A stretch of 47,537 bases of DNA from Betaproteobacteria bacterium. GTDB taxonomy: Bacteria > Pseudomonadota > Gammaproteobacteria > Burkholderiales > Casimicrobiaceae. This document shows positions 24,346 through 32,874 of this stretch, one piece after another. A model generated the notes under the pieces. The model ran no database searches, was not told the origin of the DNA, and saw only the letters and a program-made list of their open reading frames with translations. The DNA is taken from the NCBI GenBank assembly GCA_004293675.1, contig READ01000036.1, positions 1 to 47,537 of the forward strand, in the 5' to 3' direction. Position numbers and translations under genes: made by a program. Within the stretch, counting starts at the first letter, position 1. Each line of letters begins with the position of its first letter.

Positions 24346-24915
24346 CCCGTTCGTGGTGCTCTCAAGGTGGTTTTCCGTTCGTGGTGAGCTCAAGTCTCCG
24401 TTCGTGGTGAGCTTGTCGAACCACAACGGCAAACCTATCACCCGTTGTGGTGAGCTTAAATCCCCGTTCGTGGTGAGCTTAAATCTCCGTTCGTGGTGAG
24501 CTTAAATCTCCGTTCGTGGTGAGCTTGTCGAACCACAACGGCAATAGAAGAGTTCACCATCCCGCTCCCGATGCCGTTCATGGTTCGACAAGCTCACCAC
24601 GAACGGGAGTGGGTGGTGAGCGCGCCTTTAGCGCTGAGCTTGTCGAACCATAACGGCAAACCTATCACCCGTTCGTGGTGAGCTTGAATCTCCGTTCGTG
24701 GTGAGCTTGTCGAACCATAGCGGCAAACCTATCACCCGTTCGTGCTGAGCTTAAATCCCCGTTCGTGGTGAGCTTGTCGAACCACAACGGCAATAGAAGA
24801 GTTCACCATCCCGCTCCCCATGCCGCTCATGGTTCGACAAGCTCACCACGAACGGGAGTGAGTGGTGAGCGCGCCTTTAGTGCTGAGCTCGTCGAAGCGT
24901 CACCACTAACGGGGG
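24346..24915. repeat. family A repeat array (about 15 full or partial copies)
   Basis: The 693-base space between the FKBP and DUF3501 genes is almost wholly repeat. The core CCGTTCGTGGTGAGCTTGTC continues GAACCACAACGG and folds as CGTT..GTGGT / ACCAC..AACG. A short version ending CTTAAATCTC repeats with a 24-base period around 24453-24510. A larger block (24512-24620) is duplicated at 24760-24880 with a few substitutions. Both orientations occur. There is no gene. Confidence 0.85.
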
Positions 24916-24969
24916 GCTTCCCTCGGAAGAAGCACTCAAAAAACGGAACTGCGACGCTGTCACGCGCCC

Positions 24970-25554
24970 CTAAGCGCGCAAATCCTTGACCAAATTAGCG
25001 AGGGTTTCTGCGCCGATCTCGACATGCATCGGATAGTTTTTATGGTCGCAGCCGAGCTTGGCGCCCGCACCTGCCAACAACGCAGCGCGCATAGACGCAT
25101 TAAATTCAAAGCGCATGAAATGCACGGCTGACGTTTTTTCTTCGGTCGAGCGCTCTAGGTCTTCGTCAGCAATCGCGTAGCTGCGGCCATGGCCTTCGAC
25201 GTCAACAAACATGCGGTGCTCAACGCCGACCAACCGTGCTAACTCGCGCTGCCGCTCATTGACATCGGTGTACTCGATGAGCATTGTGGCTTTCCAATTC
25301 GTGCCATCGGGAATCAGCGGGTTGTATGCATCGAGCTCCGACTGAATGCCCTCTTCTTCATACACTTTTTCGATTCGCAGCATCTCTTGAATTTGATAAC
25401 GAATCGTTTGCTCGTCTTCAAACTGCACCGTGAAATGATCGCCCACATGCACGGTGCGCAGTTTGCGATGCGCCACGATCTGCGGCTTCGCGGTTTTGAT
25501 GTATTTGCTGTAGGCCTCAAGGGACATGAGGTCAGTTGCTTTGAGATGTGCCAT
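24970..25554 (-). CDS. DUF3501 family protein
   Basis: Protein of 194 aa matching DUF3501: MAHLKATDLMSLEAYSKYI, RTVHVGDHFTVQFEDEQTIR, QIQEMLRIEKVYEEEGIQSE, YNPLIPDGTNWKATMLIEY, then EHRMFVDVEGHGRSYAIADE. Function is unestablished. DUF3501 genes recur beside rubrerythrin and a CCG-type Fe-S protein, as here (family knowledge), which suggests a role in peroxide or iron-sulfur metabolism. It is the last gene of the minus-strand cluster, 41 bases after the 111-aa unknown. Confidence 0.88.
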   Translation of the reverse strand: MAHLKATDLMSLEAYSKYIKTAKPQIVAHRKLRTVHVGDHFTVQFEDEQTIRYQIQEMLRIEKVYEEEGIQSELDAYNPLIPDGTNWKATMLIEYTDVNERQRELARLVGVEHRMFVDVEGHGRSYAIADEDLERSTEEKTSAVHFMRFEFNASMRAALLAGAGAKLGCDHKNYPMHVEIGAETLANLVKDLRA

Positions 25555-25595
25555 AAAAAGAGTGGAAGTTTAATTTGCCGATGAATACGAAGGAG

Positions 25596-25931
25596 TTAGT
25601 CAACCGCGATGGAAATCTGCTGGAAATTTCGGAGACAGTACCGCAGTTCTTGAAAGAAATAAGAGTCAGCAGAAAGCACAGTGTCTTGGGGTTTGCCAAT
25701 CGCAAAACCCTCCTCGACATCGTCGTAAAAGATGACTGCGCCTTTCAGCACCGCTACTACGAACACTGGTTCAGTAGCTGCGCTGTCTCCAAAGCGTTTA
25801 AATTCCAAAGTAAAAGGCTCGCACTTGCAATCGGACCAAACCACGAGGTCATCGTCAACGCAGTTGACCAGCTCGCACTCCAGCAGGGTCGCAAGTTCGG
25901 ATAGAAGTATGGGGCGCCATTCTTGAGGCAT
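25596..25931 (-). CDS. hypothetical acidic protein in the rubrerythrin cluster
   Basis: Protein of 111 aa, not recognised. It is acidic, with a pattern of alternating strands (VNCVDDDLVVWSDCKCEPF, EPVFVVAVLKGAVIFYDDVE, EGFAIGKPQD) and a C-terminal helix (FFQELRYCLRNF). This resembles small soluble immunity- or SMI1-like folds, without enough similarity to claim one. It sits 10 bases after the Fe-S protein gene and 41 before the DUF3501 gene, so it is probably co-transcribed. A 109-codon frame on the opposite strand covers the same DNA but lacks protein-like features. Confidence 0.65.
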   Translation of the reverse strand: MPQEWRPILLSELATLLECELVNCVDDDLVVWSDCKCEPFTLEFKRFGDSAATEPVFVVAVLKGAVIFYDDVEEGFAIGKPQDTVLSADSYFFQELRYCLRNFQQISIAVD

Positions 25932-25941
25932 TGATCGTTCT

Positions 25942-27291
25942 CTAGCTCAATCCATAAGCCTTACGAACTAACGTCAGCGGATGCGCCAACTCCGGAGCCT
26001 TTTCCCCAAGCAGACCTGCTTCGCGCATGCCCTGCTCGATGTGGTGCCCAGAGAGCTGGCAATCCGACGAAATGTAATTCGGCTTGTTCGTTGCCATCGC
26101 TTTGAACACGGGCTTGCCAATTTTCATTGCGGTTTTGTGGTGTTGCTCTTTCACGCCGTAGGTGCCAGCGTGACCCGAGCAACGCTCCACCGTGTTCACC
26201 GATGTACCGGGCACCAGCTTCAACATTTCTTCTGTCTTTTTGCCAACGTTTTGCACGCGGGAATGGCAAGGAATGTGATAACTCACCGCGCCCAATTCGC
26301 TCTTGAAATCTTTCTTGAGCAAACCGTCTTTGTCTCGCGCGATTAAATATTCAAACGGATCCCACATTGCGTCTTGCACTAATTTCGCATCTGCGTTTTC
26401 GGGCATCAAGAGCGGAATTTCTTGCTTGAACATCAAGGTGCAAGAGGGGATCGCCGAAAGGATCGCGTAGCCCTCGCGCGCGTAGCGCGCAAGCACCGGC
26501 AAATTGAATTCAGCATTTTTCGCAACGCCGTCCAAATCACCCAGTTCGAGTTTGGGCATGCCGCAGCACTTTTCCTTTTCAACGATTTCAAATTGGATGT
26601 CGTTGTGCGTGAGCACTTTCAACAAGTCCATGCCAATGCCGGGTTCGTTGTAGTTGATGTAACAGGTTGCAAAGATCGCAACTTTGCCAGGCGTGCGCTG
26701 ACCGTTCACAATCGGCGCGGAAGTGTGCTCGGCACCCTTGGCTTGAGCGCGGAAACGCTTAGTTGCGAGCTCAGGAAGCCACGCGTCTTTGTGAACGCCC
26801 AGCATTGCATTCATGCCGCTTCGAGCGAGCTTGGTTTTGTTCACCGCGTTGGCTGTTTGAACCACGATCGGAATGCCGGAAAACTTCCCGTGAACATCGG
26901 TGGAGGCAAGGAATTTTTCACCCGCGCCGATCTCGCCCTTTTTGTATTTCACGGCCTTGGCCCGAAGCATCAAATGCGGGAAATCCACGTTCCACTCATG
27001 CGGTGGCGTGTAGGGGCATTTGGTCATGTAGCAGACGTCGCACAGATAGCACTGGTCGACGACTTTCATGTAATCTTTTTTGTCGACACCGTCGACTTCC
27101 ATCGTCTTTGATTCGTCAATCAAATCAAAAAGCGTGGGAAACGAATTGCACAAGCTCACACAGCGACGACAGCCGTGGCAAATGTCGTAAACGCGCTCCA
27201 GCTCTTTGTTGAGCGAATCCTCATTCCAGAACTCAGGATTTTTCCAGTCAATAGCGTGTCTGGTCGGGGCTTGTAAATTACCTTCTCGCAT
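25942..27291 (-). CDS. heterodisulfide-reductase-related (CCG domain) Fe-S protein
   Basis: Protein of 449 aa. Two N-terminal [4Fe-4S] motifs (CHGCRRCVSLCNSFP and CYLCDVCYMTKCPYTPP) are followed by two cysteine-rich CCG-like domains. The first is canonical (EKEKCCGMPKLELGDL). The second is altered (PCHSRVQN...ERCSGHAGTYGV, with CSG in place of CCG). This is the GlpC/HdrD-like electron-transfer architecture. I start at the second Met (MREGNLQAPTR), because AGGA lies five bases upstream; the longer frame adds six residues. It probably passes electrons to or from the rubrerythrin encoded just upstream (inference). The two genes are separated by a family D element. Confidence 0.9.
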   Translation of the reverse strand: MREGNLQAPTRHAIDWKNPEFWNEDSLNKELERVYDICHGCRRCVSLCNSFPTLFDLIDESKTMEVDGVDKKDYMKVVDQCYLCDVCYMTKCPYTPPHEWNVDFPHLMLRAKAVKYKKGEIGAGEKFLASTDVHGKFSGIPIVVQTANAVNKTKLARSGMNAMLGVHKDAWLPELATKRFRAQAKGAEHTSAPIVNGQRTPGKVAIFATCYINYNEPGIGMDLLKVLTHNDIQFEIVEKEKCCGMPKLELGDLDGVAKNAEFNLPVLARYAREGYAILSAIPSCTLMFKQEIPLLMPENADAKLVQDAMWDPFEYLIARDKDGLLKKDFKSELGAVSYHIPCHSRVQNVGKKTEEMLKLVPGTSVNTVERCSGHAGTYGVKEQHHKTAMKIGKPVFKAMATNKPNYISSDCQLSGHHIEQGMREAGLLGEKAPELAHPLTLVRKAYGLS

Positions 27292-27322
27292 GGTTTTCCT
27301 ACGGAACAAGACGAAAGACGGA

Positions 27323-27451
27323 GGACGAATGACGCAAAGCTTTGCGCCAATCCCTTTGCGTTTCGAAGCGGGACTTCACCCCAATAATGGCTTCGGGACT
27401 GACCAATGACGTTTGCGCAGCTTTGCGTCATTCGTCATTGGTCATTCGTCC
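27323..27451. repeat. family D MITE-like element
   Basis: A 129-bp element with GGACGAATGAC at the left and GTCATTCGTCC at the right, plus subterminal GACGCAAAGCTTTGCG palindromes matching the copy at 16998-17132. A partial extra copy of the end (GACGAAAGACGGAG) adjoins the left side. It separates the rubrerythrin gene from the Fe-S protein gene. Confidence 0.7.
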
Positions 27452-27464
27452 TGCTCTTAAAGCC

Positions 27465-27884
27465 TTAGTCTGCCAATGCTTCCAGCGCTTTAGCGAAACG
27501 GTTGGCGTGTGAGCGCTCTGCCTTGGCAAGCGTCTCAAACCAGTCGGCGATTTCGTCAAAGCCCTCTTCGCGAGCGGCTTTGGCCATGCCTGGGTACATG
27601 TCGGTGTACTCATGCGTTTCGCCGGCAACGGAGGCTTTCAAGTTGTCGCGGCTCGAACCGATTGGCATGCCGGTGGCTGGATCGCCGACCATTGCCAAGT
27701 AGTCGAGGTGGCCGTGCGCGTGGCCCGTCTCACCTTCGGCGGTGCTGCGGAACAATGCAGCAACGTCGTTTTGGCCTTCTACGTCGGCTTTGTTCGCGAA
27801 GTAGAGGTAGCGACGGTTGGCTTGGCTTTCGCCTGCGAAAGCGTCTTTCAGATTCTGGTGGGTTTTGGTGCCCTTGAGGTTCAT
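27465..27884 (-). CDS. rubrerythrin, diiron domain only
   Basis: Protein of 139 aa. It carries the ferritin-like four-helix domain with both halves of the diiron site ([67 protein letters not shown]). The C-terminal rubredoxin domain of classic rubrerythrins is missing, so an outside electron donor is needed; the neighbouring Fe-S protein is a candidate. The ATG ([12 protein letters not shown]) has AGGAG six to seven bases upstream. The family reduces H2O2 in the cytoplasm. It is first in the cluster with the CCG protein, the 111-aa unknown and DUF3501. I see nothing else in 27885-28146. Confidence 0.93.
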   Translation of the reverse strand: MNLKGTKTHQNLKDAFAGESQANRRYLYFANKADVEGQNDVAALFRSTAEGETGHAHGHLDYLAMVGDPATGMPIGSSRDNLKASVAGETHEYTDMYPGMAKAAREEGFDEIADWFETLAKAERSHANRFAKALEALAD

Positions 27885-28146
27885 AACAAACTCCTGTGTT
27901 TGATCAATCACTTGGAAAAACGATGCGTCGCAGCGCTGCTGCAATTTGTCGTTGGAGCGAAATATAGGCTCTGGTGTCGTTGCCTGTGCGGAGCAATTTT
28001 CATCAGCGTGAGTGGAAAAAGCGATGGTGGATCGGTAAGCCGTGCATCAAGACGGTTCACCATCATCGTCACTGGTTGTTTGTGATGGCCCGAAAAGCCC
28101 CATCAATTGGGCGCTTGAAACGAATTGCGCGTAAAATTTAGGCAAT

Positions 28147-29739
28147 ATGAATGAAGCTACGACCCCACAACATTTGACCGACGCCACTACGGCCTCGGCA
28201 GCGCCCGCAGCCCCTTCCGCCGAGGTCGTCGCTGTCGACGCAACCCCCGCACCCGTGACGTTTGCATCGCTCAATCTCGCCGAGCCTATTTTGCGTGCGG
28301 TGACTGAATCCGGCTACACCACGCCAACACCGATCCAAGCGCAAGCGATTCCGGTCGTTCTAGCCGGTCTTGACGTGATGGGCGGCGCGCAAACCGGCAC
28401 CGGAAAAACTGCCGCGTTCACGCTGCCGATTTTGAATCGCATGTTGAAACATGCCAACAGCTCGCCCTCGCCCGCACGGCACCCAGTGCGCGCACTGATG
28501 CTCGCACCCACGCGTGAACTGGCCATTCAAATCGAAGAGAGCGTTGAAACCTACGCCAAACACACCGGGCTTCGCTCCACGGTCGTCTTTGGTGGTGTGG
28601 ACATCAAAGAGCAGAAAGCCGCTGTTCGCGCAGGCGTAGAAATTCTGGTGGCAACACCGGGGCGCTTGCTTGATCACATCGAGCAAAAGAATCTGTCGCT
28701 GAATCACGTCGAAGTGCTGGTGCTGGATGAAGCTGACCGAATGCTCGACATGGGTTTCATCCCCGACATCGTTCGTATCATCGGCATGCTGCCGCAACAG
28801 CGCCAAAGCCTGCTCTTTTCGGCGACCTTTTCCGAGGAAATTAAAAGGCTCGCCGACCGGATGCTCAAGGCACCAGTCCTCATCGAAGTCGCTCGTCGAA
28901 ACGAATCCGCTGCCAACGTCACGCAGCAAATTTATCGTGTCTCGGGCGACGACAAGCGTCGTTTGCTGGGACATTTGGTGACGTCGCAAGACTTGAAACA
29001 AGTGCTTGTGTTTTCGCGCTCCAAGCTTGACACGGCGCGGCTTGCGCGCGCGCTCGAGCGCGATGGTTTCACCACCGGCGCGATCCATGGCGACAAGTCA
29101 CAAGACGAGCGCATGAAGGCGCTCGAAGCGTTCAAAAACGGTGAAATCCGAATCCTCGTTGCAACGGACGTTGCGGCGCGCGGCATCGATATCGATCAAT
29201 TGCCCACCGTCGTGAACTACGAAATGCCGTTTGTGGCCGAAGATTACGTGCACCGTATCGGCCGCACAGGTCGCGCGGGCGCGAGCGGCACTGCGATTTC
29301 ATTTGTGTCGTCGGATGACGGCCGCTTGTTGGCCGAAGTCGAAAAGCTCATCAAACGAAAAATTGATGAAATGCCGATGCCCAATTTGTCAGGCTATGGT
29401 GATCGATACGCGCCCCGAAGCGCGCCGCGCGATAGCGACCGAGACGGTGGCCGCGCGGGATCGCGCCGCAGCGGCGAAGGCTACGGCGAAGTTCGCCCAC
29501 CGATGCACGAGCCACGCAAAACCAATTTCAACGGTGGTCGCGATAAGTCGCACTTCGATTTGAACCCAGATCAACCCGCGTCGCGCTCGGTTCGTCCCGC
29601 ATTGCCAGGGCGCAAAGTCGTACGCGAGGTTTGCATTTTGCTGACCATGCCGGTCAAGGCGAAACCTCCGGCTGACGAGGCGACTGCGCAACCGCTGCAA
29701 CGTCATGAGCCCGATCATTTGGCGCAGATTTCAGCGTAG
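28147..29739 (+). CDS. DEAD-box ATP-dependent RNA helicase, RhlE-like
   Basis: Protein of 530 aa with all helicase motifs: Q motif (GYTTPTPIQAQAIPV), I AQTGTGKTAAF, Ia PTRELAIQI, II LDEADRMLDMGF, III FSATFSEEIKRL, IV VLVFSRSK, V TDVAARGIDIDQLP, VI HRIGRTGRAG. An Ala/Pro-rich N-terminal extension of ~35 residues and a basic Arg/Gly-rich tail (about 420-500) resemble RhlE proteins, which act in ribosome assembly and RNA decay, often in the cold. The gene stands alone downstream of the divergent rubrerythrin cluster. The RhlE subgroup assignment is likely but not proven. Confidence 0.92.
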   Translation: MNEATTPQHLTDATTASAAPAAPSAEVVAVDATPAPVTFASLNLAEPILRAVTESGYTTPTPIQAQAIPVVLAGLDVMGGAQTGTGKTAAFTLPILNRMLKHANSSPSPARHPVRALMLAPTRELAIQIEESVETYAKHTGLRSTVVFGGVDIKEQKAAVRAGVEILVATPGRLLDHIEQKNLSLNHVEVLVLDEADRMLDMGFIPDIVRIIGMLPQQRQSLLFSATFSEEIKRLADRMLKAPVLIEVARRNESAANVTQQIYRVSGDDKRRLLGHLVTSQDLKQVLVFSRSKLDTARLARALERDGFTTGAIHGDKSQDERMKALEAFKNGEIRILVATDVAARGIDIDQLPTVVNYEMPFVAEDYVHRIGRTGRAGASGTAISFVSSDDGRLLAEVEKLIKRKIDEMPMPNLSGYGDRYAPRSAPRDSDRDGGRAGSRRSGEGYGEVRPPMHEPRKTNFNGGRDKSHFDLNPDQPASRSVRPALPGRKVVREVCILLTMPVKAKPPADEATAQPLQRHEPDHLAQISA

Positions 29740-29781
29740 TTTTTCGCGGATCGATCATTGTTCGCGTAGATTTTTAGCCGT

Positions 29782-30267
29782 ATGCCGACTCTCTCGCCCA
29801 CCGCGCAACGAGTTCAACAAGCGCTCATCGATCTGGGCAGTGCCGCGCCAATCCACGAGCACGCCGAGGCCTGCCGCACCTCGGCAGAAGCCGCGGTCGT
29901 GCTTGGCTGTAGCGTTGCGCAGATCGCAAAAAGCGTGATTTTCAAAGGCGCGTCGTCGGGCCAATCGATACTCGTCATCGCGAGCGGCGCCAACCGCGTC
30001 GACACTGAAAAAATTGCTGCAATTGCCGGTGAGACTCCGGGCAAAGCCAACCCCGATTTCGTGCGCGAGCACACCGGTTTCGTCATCGGTGGCGTGTCAC
30101 CCATCGCGCATCTGAAGCCCGGCAAAGTGATCTTTGACCAAGATTTGTTGCAACACGATTTTGTGTTTCCAGCGGGCGGCACACCGCAAGCGATGTTTCG
30201 CATTGCACCTGATGAATTGTTGAGAATTTCTGGTGCGGTTTTAGCTGACGTGGCGCTTGTTGCGTAG
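29782..30267 (+). CDS. YbaK/EbsC family aminoacyl-tRNA deacylase
   Basis: Protein of 161 aa with the YbaK/ProX domain: AQRVQQALIDLG, CSVAQIAKSVIFKG with the conserved Lys, LVIASGANRVDTEKIAAIAG, FVIGGVSPIAHL, FPAGGTPQAMFRIAPDELLR. Such proteins hydrolyse mischarged tRNAs (for example Cys-tRNA-Pro) in trans. It follows the helicase by 42 bases on the same strand, possibly in one transcript. Confidence 0.9.
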   Translation: MPTLSPTAQRVQQALIDLGSAAPIHEHAEACRTSAEAAVVLGCSVAQIAKSVIFKGASSGQSILVIASGANRVDTEKIAAIAGETPGKANPDFVREHTGFVIGGVSPIAHLKPGKVIFDQDLLQHDFVFPAGGTPQAMFRIAPDELLRISGAVLADVALVA

Positions 30268-30331
30268 GGCGAACGACTCTGGCGCAATCTCGTTCGAAAA
30301 ACGTAGGGTATTTGCCCCACGCCATCGTGCA

Positions 30332-30354
30332 ATCGCGGTGAAACCGCTCCTACA
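30332..30354 (-). repeat. family C REP-like hairpin upstream of the GNAT gene
   Basis: Minus-strand TGTAGGAGCGGTTTCACCGC plus GAT, nearly identical to 18096-18118. It ends eight bases before the GNAT start codon, so its stem would lie in the mRNA leader. Confidence 0.65.
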
Positions 30355-30362
30355 ATGTGGTC

Positions 30363-30842
30363 ATGAACTTCACCATCACACCCGCCACCCGAGCCGATTT
30401 ACCAACGGTCGTTGATCTTATCCGCGCTCTTGCCGTCTACGAAAAGCTTGAACACATGATGATCAGCACGGTTGAGGATTTCGATCGTGAACTCTTCGGC
30501 GCGGGTGCAAAAATTGAATGCGTGATCGCTCGCGAGGGCGATTTGCCCGTAGGTTTCGCGCTGTTTTTCAATAATTTTTCGACGTTCTTGGGACGTAAAG
30601 GTTTGTACCTTGAGGACTTGTTCGTCGATCCGTCAGCACGTGGCAAGGGCTACGGCAAAGCGCTGCTGATTCATCTGGCAAAGCTTGCCGTGGAGCGTGG
30701 CTGCGGCCGATTCGAGTGGAGCGTGCTCGATTGGAATACGCCAGCCATCGAGTTTTACGAGGCGATGGGCGCGACCGTGATGCCCGAGTGGAAAATCGTG
30801 CGGGTGACTGGCGAAAAATTGCAACAACTGGCTCGGAAGTAG
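30363..30842 (+). CDS. GNAT family N-acetyltransferase
   Basis: Protein of 159 aa. The GNAT fold is shown by ITPATRADLPTVVDLIRALA at the N-terminus, YLEDLFVDPSARGKGYGKAL (acetyl-CoA binding R/Q-x-x-G-x-G/A as RGKGYG) and FEWSVLDWNTPAIEFYEAMG. It resembles diamine/spermidine or thialysine acetyltransferases (SSAT-like), which share the FEWxVLDWN block; that is an inference. I use the ATG two codons after the GTG because the GTG abuts the REP-like element. It lies 95 bases after the YbaK gene. Confidence 0.88.
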   Translation: MNFTITPATRADLPTVVDLIRALAVYEKLEHMMISTVEDFDRELFGAGAKIECVIAREGDLPVGFALFFNNFSTFLGRKGLYLEDLFVDPSARGKGYGKALLIHLAKLAVERGCGRFEWSVLDWNTPAIEFYEAMGATVMPEWKIVRVTGEKLQQLARK

Positions 30843-30905
30843 GGCTGCATACTAAGCTTCATAGACTTATCAGTGCATCGCCTTGTGAAATCTGGCCTAC
30901 ATGGT

Positions 30906-30961
30906 GATTTTAAATATATCTACAAGCCACTTAAAATCGCTGTAGCCCTTATTTCGTAAGG
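30906..30961. other. two AT-rich hairpins between convergent GNAT and FbpC genes
   Basis: GATTTTAA / TTAAAATC (30906-30938, 17-base loop) and CCTTA / TAAGG (30947-30961). The second resembles GCCTTATTTCATAAGGC beside bamD, and both lie just downstream of a minus-strand gene. They may end transcription or stabilise the 3' end. Confidence 0.4.
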
Positions 30962-30995
30962 ACACTACAGATTAAGCTGGGACAGCGCCGCTCAG

Positions 30996-32051
30996 CTAAA
31001 ACGCCACCACGTGATCGAGCTCCACGCGAATGCCAATGGCCTCACCAATCCGGTGATTGTGATGACTGGGCACCAGTGCCAACACGCTGCGACCGCCCGG
31101 TAATTCGAGCGTGTAGAGAAACTCCGCACCGCGAAACGCGCGCGCCAAAACCTTAGCGGTCGTCGGGCTCGCATCGTCATGCACCACGTCGTCCGGTCGC
31201 AGCAGAAGTTCGATGTGATCGCCGCGCGCGCCTTGCGTCGGATCGGTCAAGGTGAGCACGCCAAGCTCACTGTCGAGATGATTGGCGTCGATGATCGTCG
31301 CTGGCAGAAACACGCCCTCGCCCACGAAATCCGCCACAAATCTTGATGCAGGCCGGTGATACAAGTTGTACGCCGTGTCCCACTGCACCAGCTCGCCCGC
31401 GCGCAGCACGCCGATTTCGTCGGCCAAAGCAAACGCTTCGTACTGATCGTGAGTGACCAACAGCGCAGTCGCCTTGGCTTCAAGTAAGGTCGCCCGAACT
31501 TCGGCCGATAGGCGCTGCCGCGTTTCAATATCCAAATTTGAAAATGGCTCGTCAAACAACACCAATTTCGGCTTTACGACGAGCGCACGGGCCAGCGCGA
31601 CCCGCTGCTGCTGACCGCCGGAAAGCTCGTGGGGATACGCGTGCATTGCATCACGCAGATGCACCAAATCGAGCACTTCCTCGACCCTTCGTCGCCGCTC
31701 GCTACTCGACGCCTTGTGAAGACCAAAGCCCACGTTGTCAAACACATTGAGGTGAGGAAACAGCGCGTAGTCTTGAAACACCACACCGACCCCGCGATGC
31801 TCAGGCTCGACATGAACGCTTCGATCAGCCACCACATGTTGACCGATACGAATCTCGCCGCTGCCGAGTGGCTCAAGTCCGGCCACGCAGCGCAGCAACG
31901 TCGTTTTGCCACAGCCCGAGGGCCCCAGCAAACAGCCGACGCGACCGGCTGGAATTTGAAAGCTCACGTCGCTCAAAGTCTGTCGAGGTGCCTCGCGTCC
32001 GCGCGGCGGGTAGCGATGATTGAGCGCAGTGACGGTGAGCGAATTGGTCAT
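30996..32051 (-). CDS. ABC transporter ATPase, Fe3+/FbpC-like
   Basis: Protein of 351 aa. Walker A is GPSGCGKTT, the Q-loop VVFQDYALFPHL, the signature LSGGQQQRVALARAL, Walker B LVLFDEPFSNLD and the switch His VTHDQYEA. A C-terminal TOBE-like region follows from about 255 (LLLRPDDVVHDD, RAFRGAEFLYTLELPGG). The order and length fit the iron(III) FbpC/FutC subgroup, but spermidine/sulfate relatives are similar. No permease or binding-protein gene is nearby, so this is an orphan ATPase. Its start abuts the 227-bp tandem repeat array, so its promoter must lie in or beyond the repeats. Confidence 0.88.
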   Translation of the reverse strand: MTNSLTVTALNHRYPPRGREAPRQTLSDVSFQIPAGRVGCLLGPSGCGKTTLLRCVAGLEPLGSGEIRIGQHVVADRSVHVEPEHRGVGVVFQDYALFPHLNVFDNVGFGLHKASSSERRRRVEEVLDLVHLRDAMHAYPHELSGGQQQRVALARALVVKPKLVLFDEPFSNLDIETRQRLSAEVRATLLEAKATALLVTHDQYEAFALADEIGVLRAGELVQWDTAYNLYHRPASRFVADFVGEGVFLPATIIDANHLDSELGVLTLTDPTQGARGDHIELLLRPDDVVHDDASPTTAKVLARAFRGAEFLYTLELPGGRSVLALVPSHHNHRIGEAIGIRVELDHVVAF

Positions 32052-32068
32052 GTGCTCATTGTAGAAGC

Positions 32069-32720
32069 GCGGTGGCGGCGTTTACTTGCACCGATACTCC
32101 ACACGCTAAACCCATAGGTAAGAGGACTCTCTTTTGACGCAGATTTGCGCAGATTTAAGACGGATTGACACAGATTCGAGCTGAGTGCTTGTTTGTGGCT
32201 CCACGCCCGCGTTTTAGTAAAGAAATCTGCGGCAATCCACGTTAAATCCGCGCGAATCTGCGTCAAGAAAACCGCCTCACTTGTGCTCAGCAGTGCGGCG
32301 GCGGCATTGACTTGCACCGATACTCCACACGCTAAACCCATAGGTGCGAGGACTCTCTTTTGACGCAGATTTGCGCAGATTTAAGACGGATTGACGCAGA
32401 TTCGAGCTGAGTGCTTGTTTGTGGTTACACGCAAGCGTTTTCGCAGAGAAATCTGCGGCAATCCACTTTAAATCCGCGCGAATCTGCGTGAAGAAAACCG
32501 CCTCACTTGTGCTCAGCAGTGCGGCGGCGGCATTGACTTGCACCGATACTCCACACGCTAAACCCATACGTAAGAGGACTTTCTTTTGACGCAGATTTGC
32601 GCCGATTTAAGACGGATTAACGCAGATTCGAGCTGAGTGCTTGTTTGTGGCTCCACGCCAGCGTTTTCGTAAAGAAATCTGCGGCAATCCACGTTAAATC
32701 CGCGCGAATCTGCGTCAAGA
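32069..32720. repeat. family E tandem array, three copies with 226-227 bp period
   Basis: Each unit has a 133-bp inverted repeat bounded by TTGACGCAGATTTGCGC and CGCGAATCTGCGTCAA (32133-32265, 32360-32492, 32586-32718), joined by a 94-base linker containing CTTGCACCGATACTCCACAC. Copies differ by a few substitutions. The array fills the space between the divergent FbpC-like and DUF349 genes; 32721-32874 holds no gene I can support. A solo end lies at 42409-42431. Confidence 0.9.
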
Positions 32721-32874
32721 AAACTGCTGGCGTTGAACCCAAGAAGCGTGAGTGCCACGGGCGACGCCGATGCGAGTTCACTACGTCGCGCTGACCAGCA
32801 GAAACTGATTGCCAAACGAGCCCAGCGCCCGCGCCGTAAAATCAGCGGTTCACCTCACCAAACCGAGATTTCCT

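Noticed and set aside
24277-24441. N-terminal extension of the FKBP gene
   Set aside because: It is encoded by family A repeats and absent from the FKBP family; the internal ATG gives the normal length.
24573-24600. tRNA-like GGTTCGA motifs in the repeats
   Set aside because: GGTTCGACAAGCTC looks like a T-loop but no acceptor, D or anticodon arms surround any copy.
24346-24915. Possible CRISPR array
   Set aside because: The repeats occur in both orientations, vary in length and spacing, lack unique spacers of constant size, and there are no cas genes.
25575-25904. 109-codon plus-strand frame opposite the 111-aa unknown
   Set aside because: The minus-strand frame has better protein character and the operon spacing; the plus-strand frame has no neighbour context.
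26422-27111. 229-codon open frame antisense to the CCG Fe-S protein
   Set aside because: The cysteine motifs on the minus strand are clearly the coding strand.
28360-29088. 242-codon open frame antisense to the DEAD-box helicase
   Set aside because: The helicase motifs on the plus strand are complete; the antisense product is featureless.
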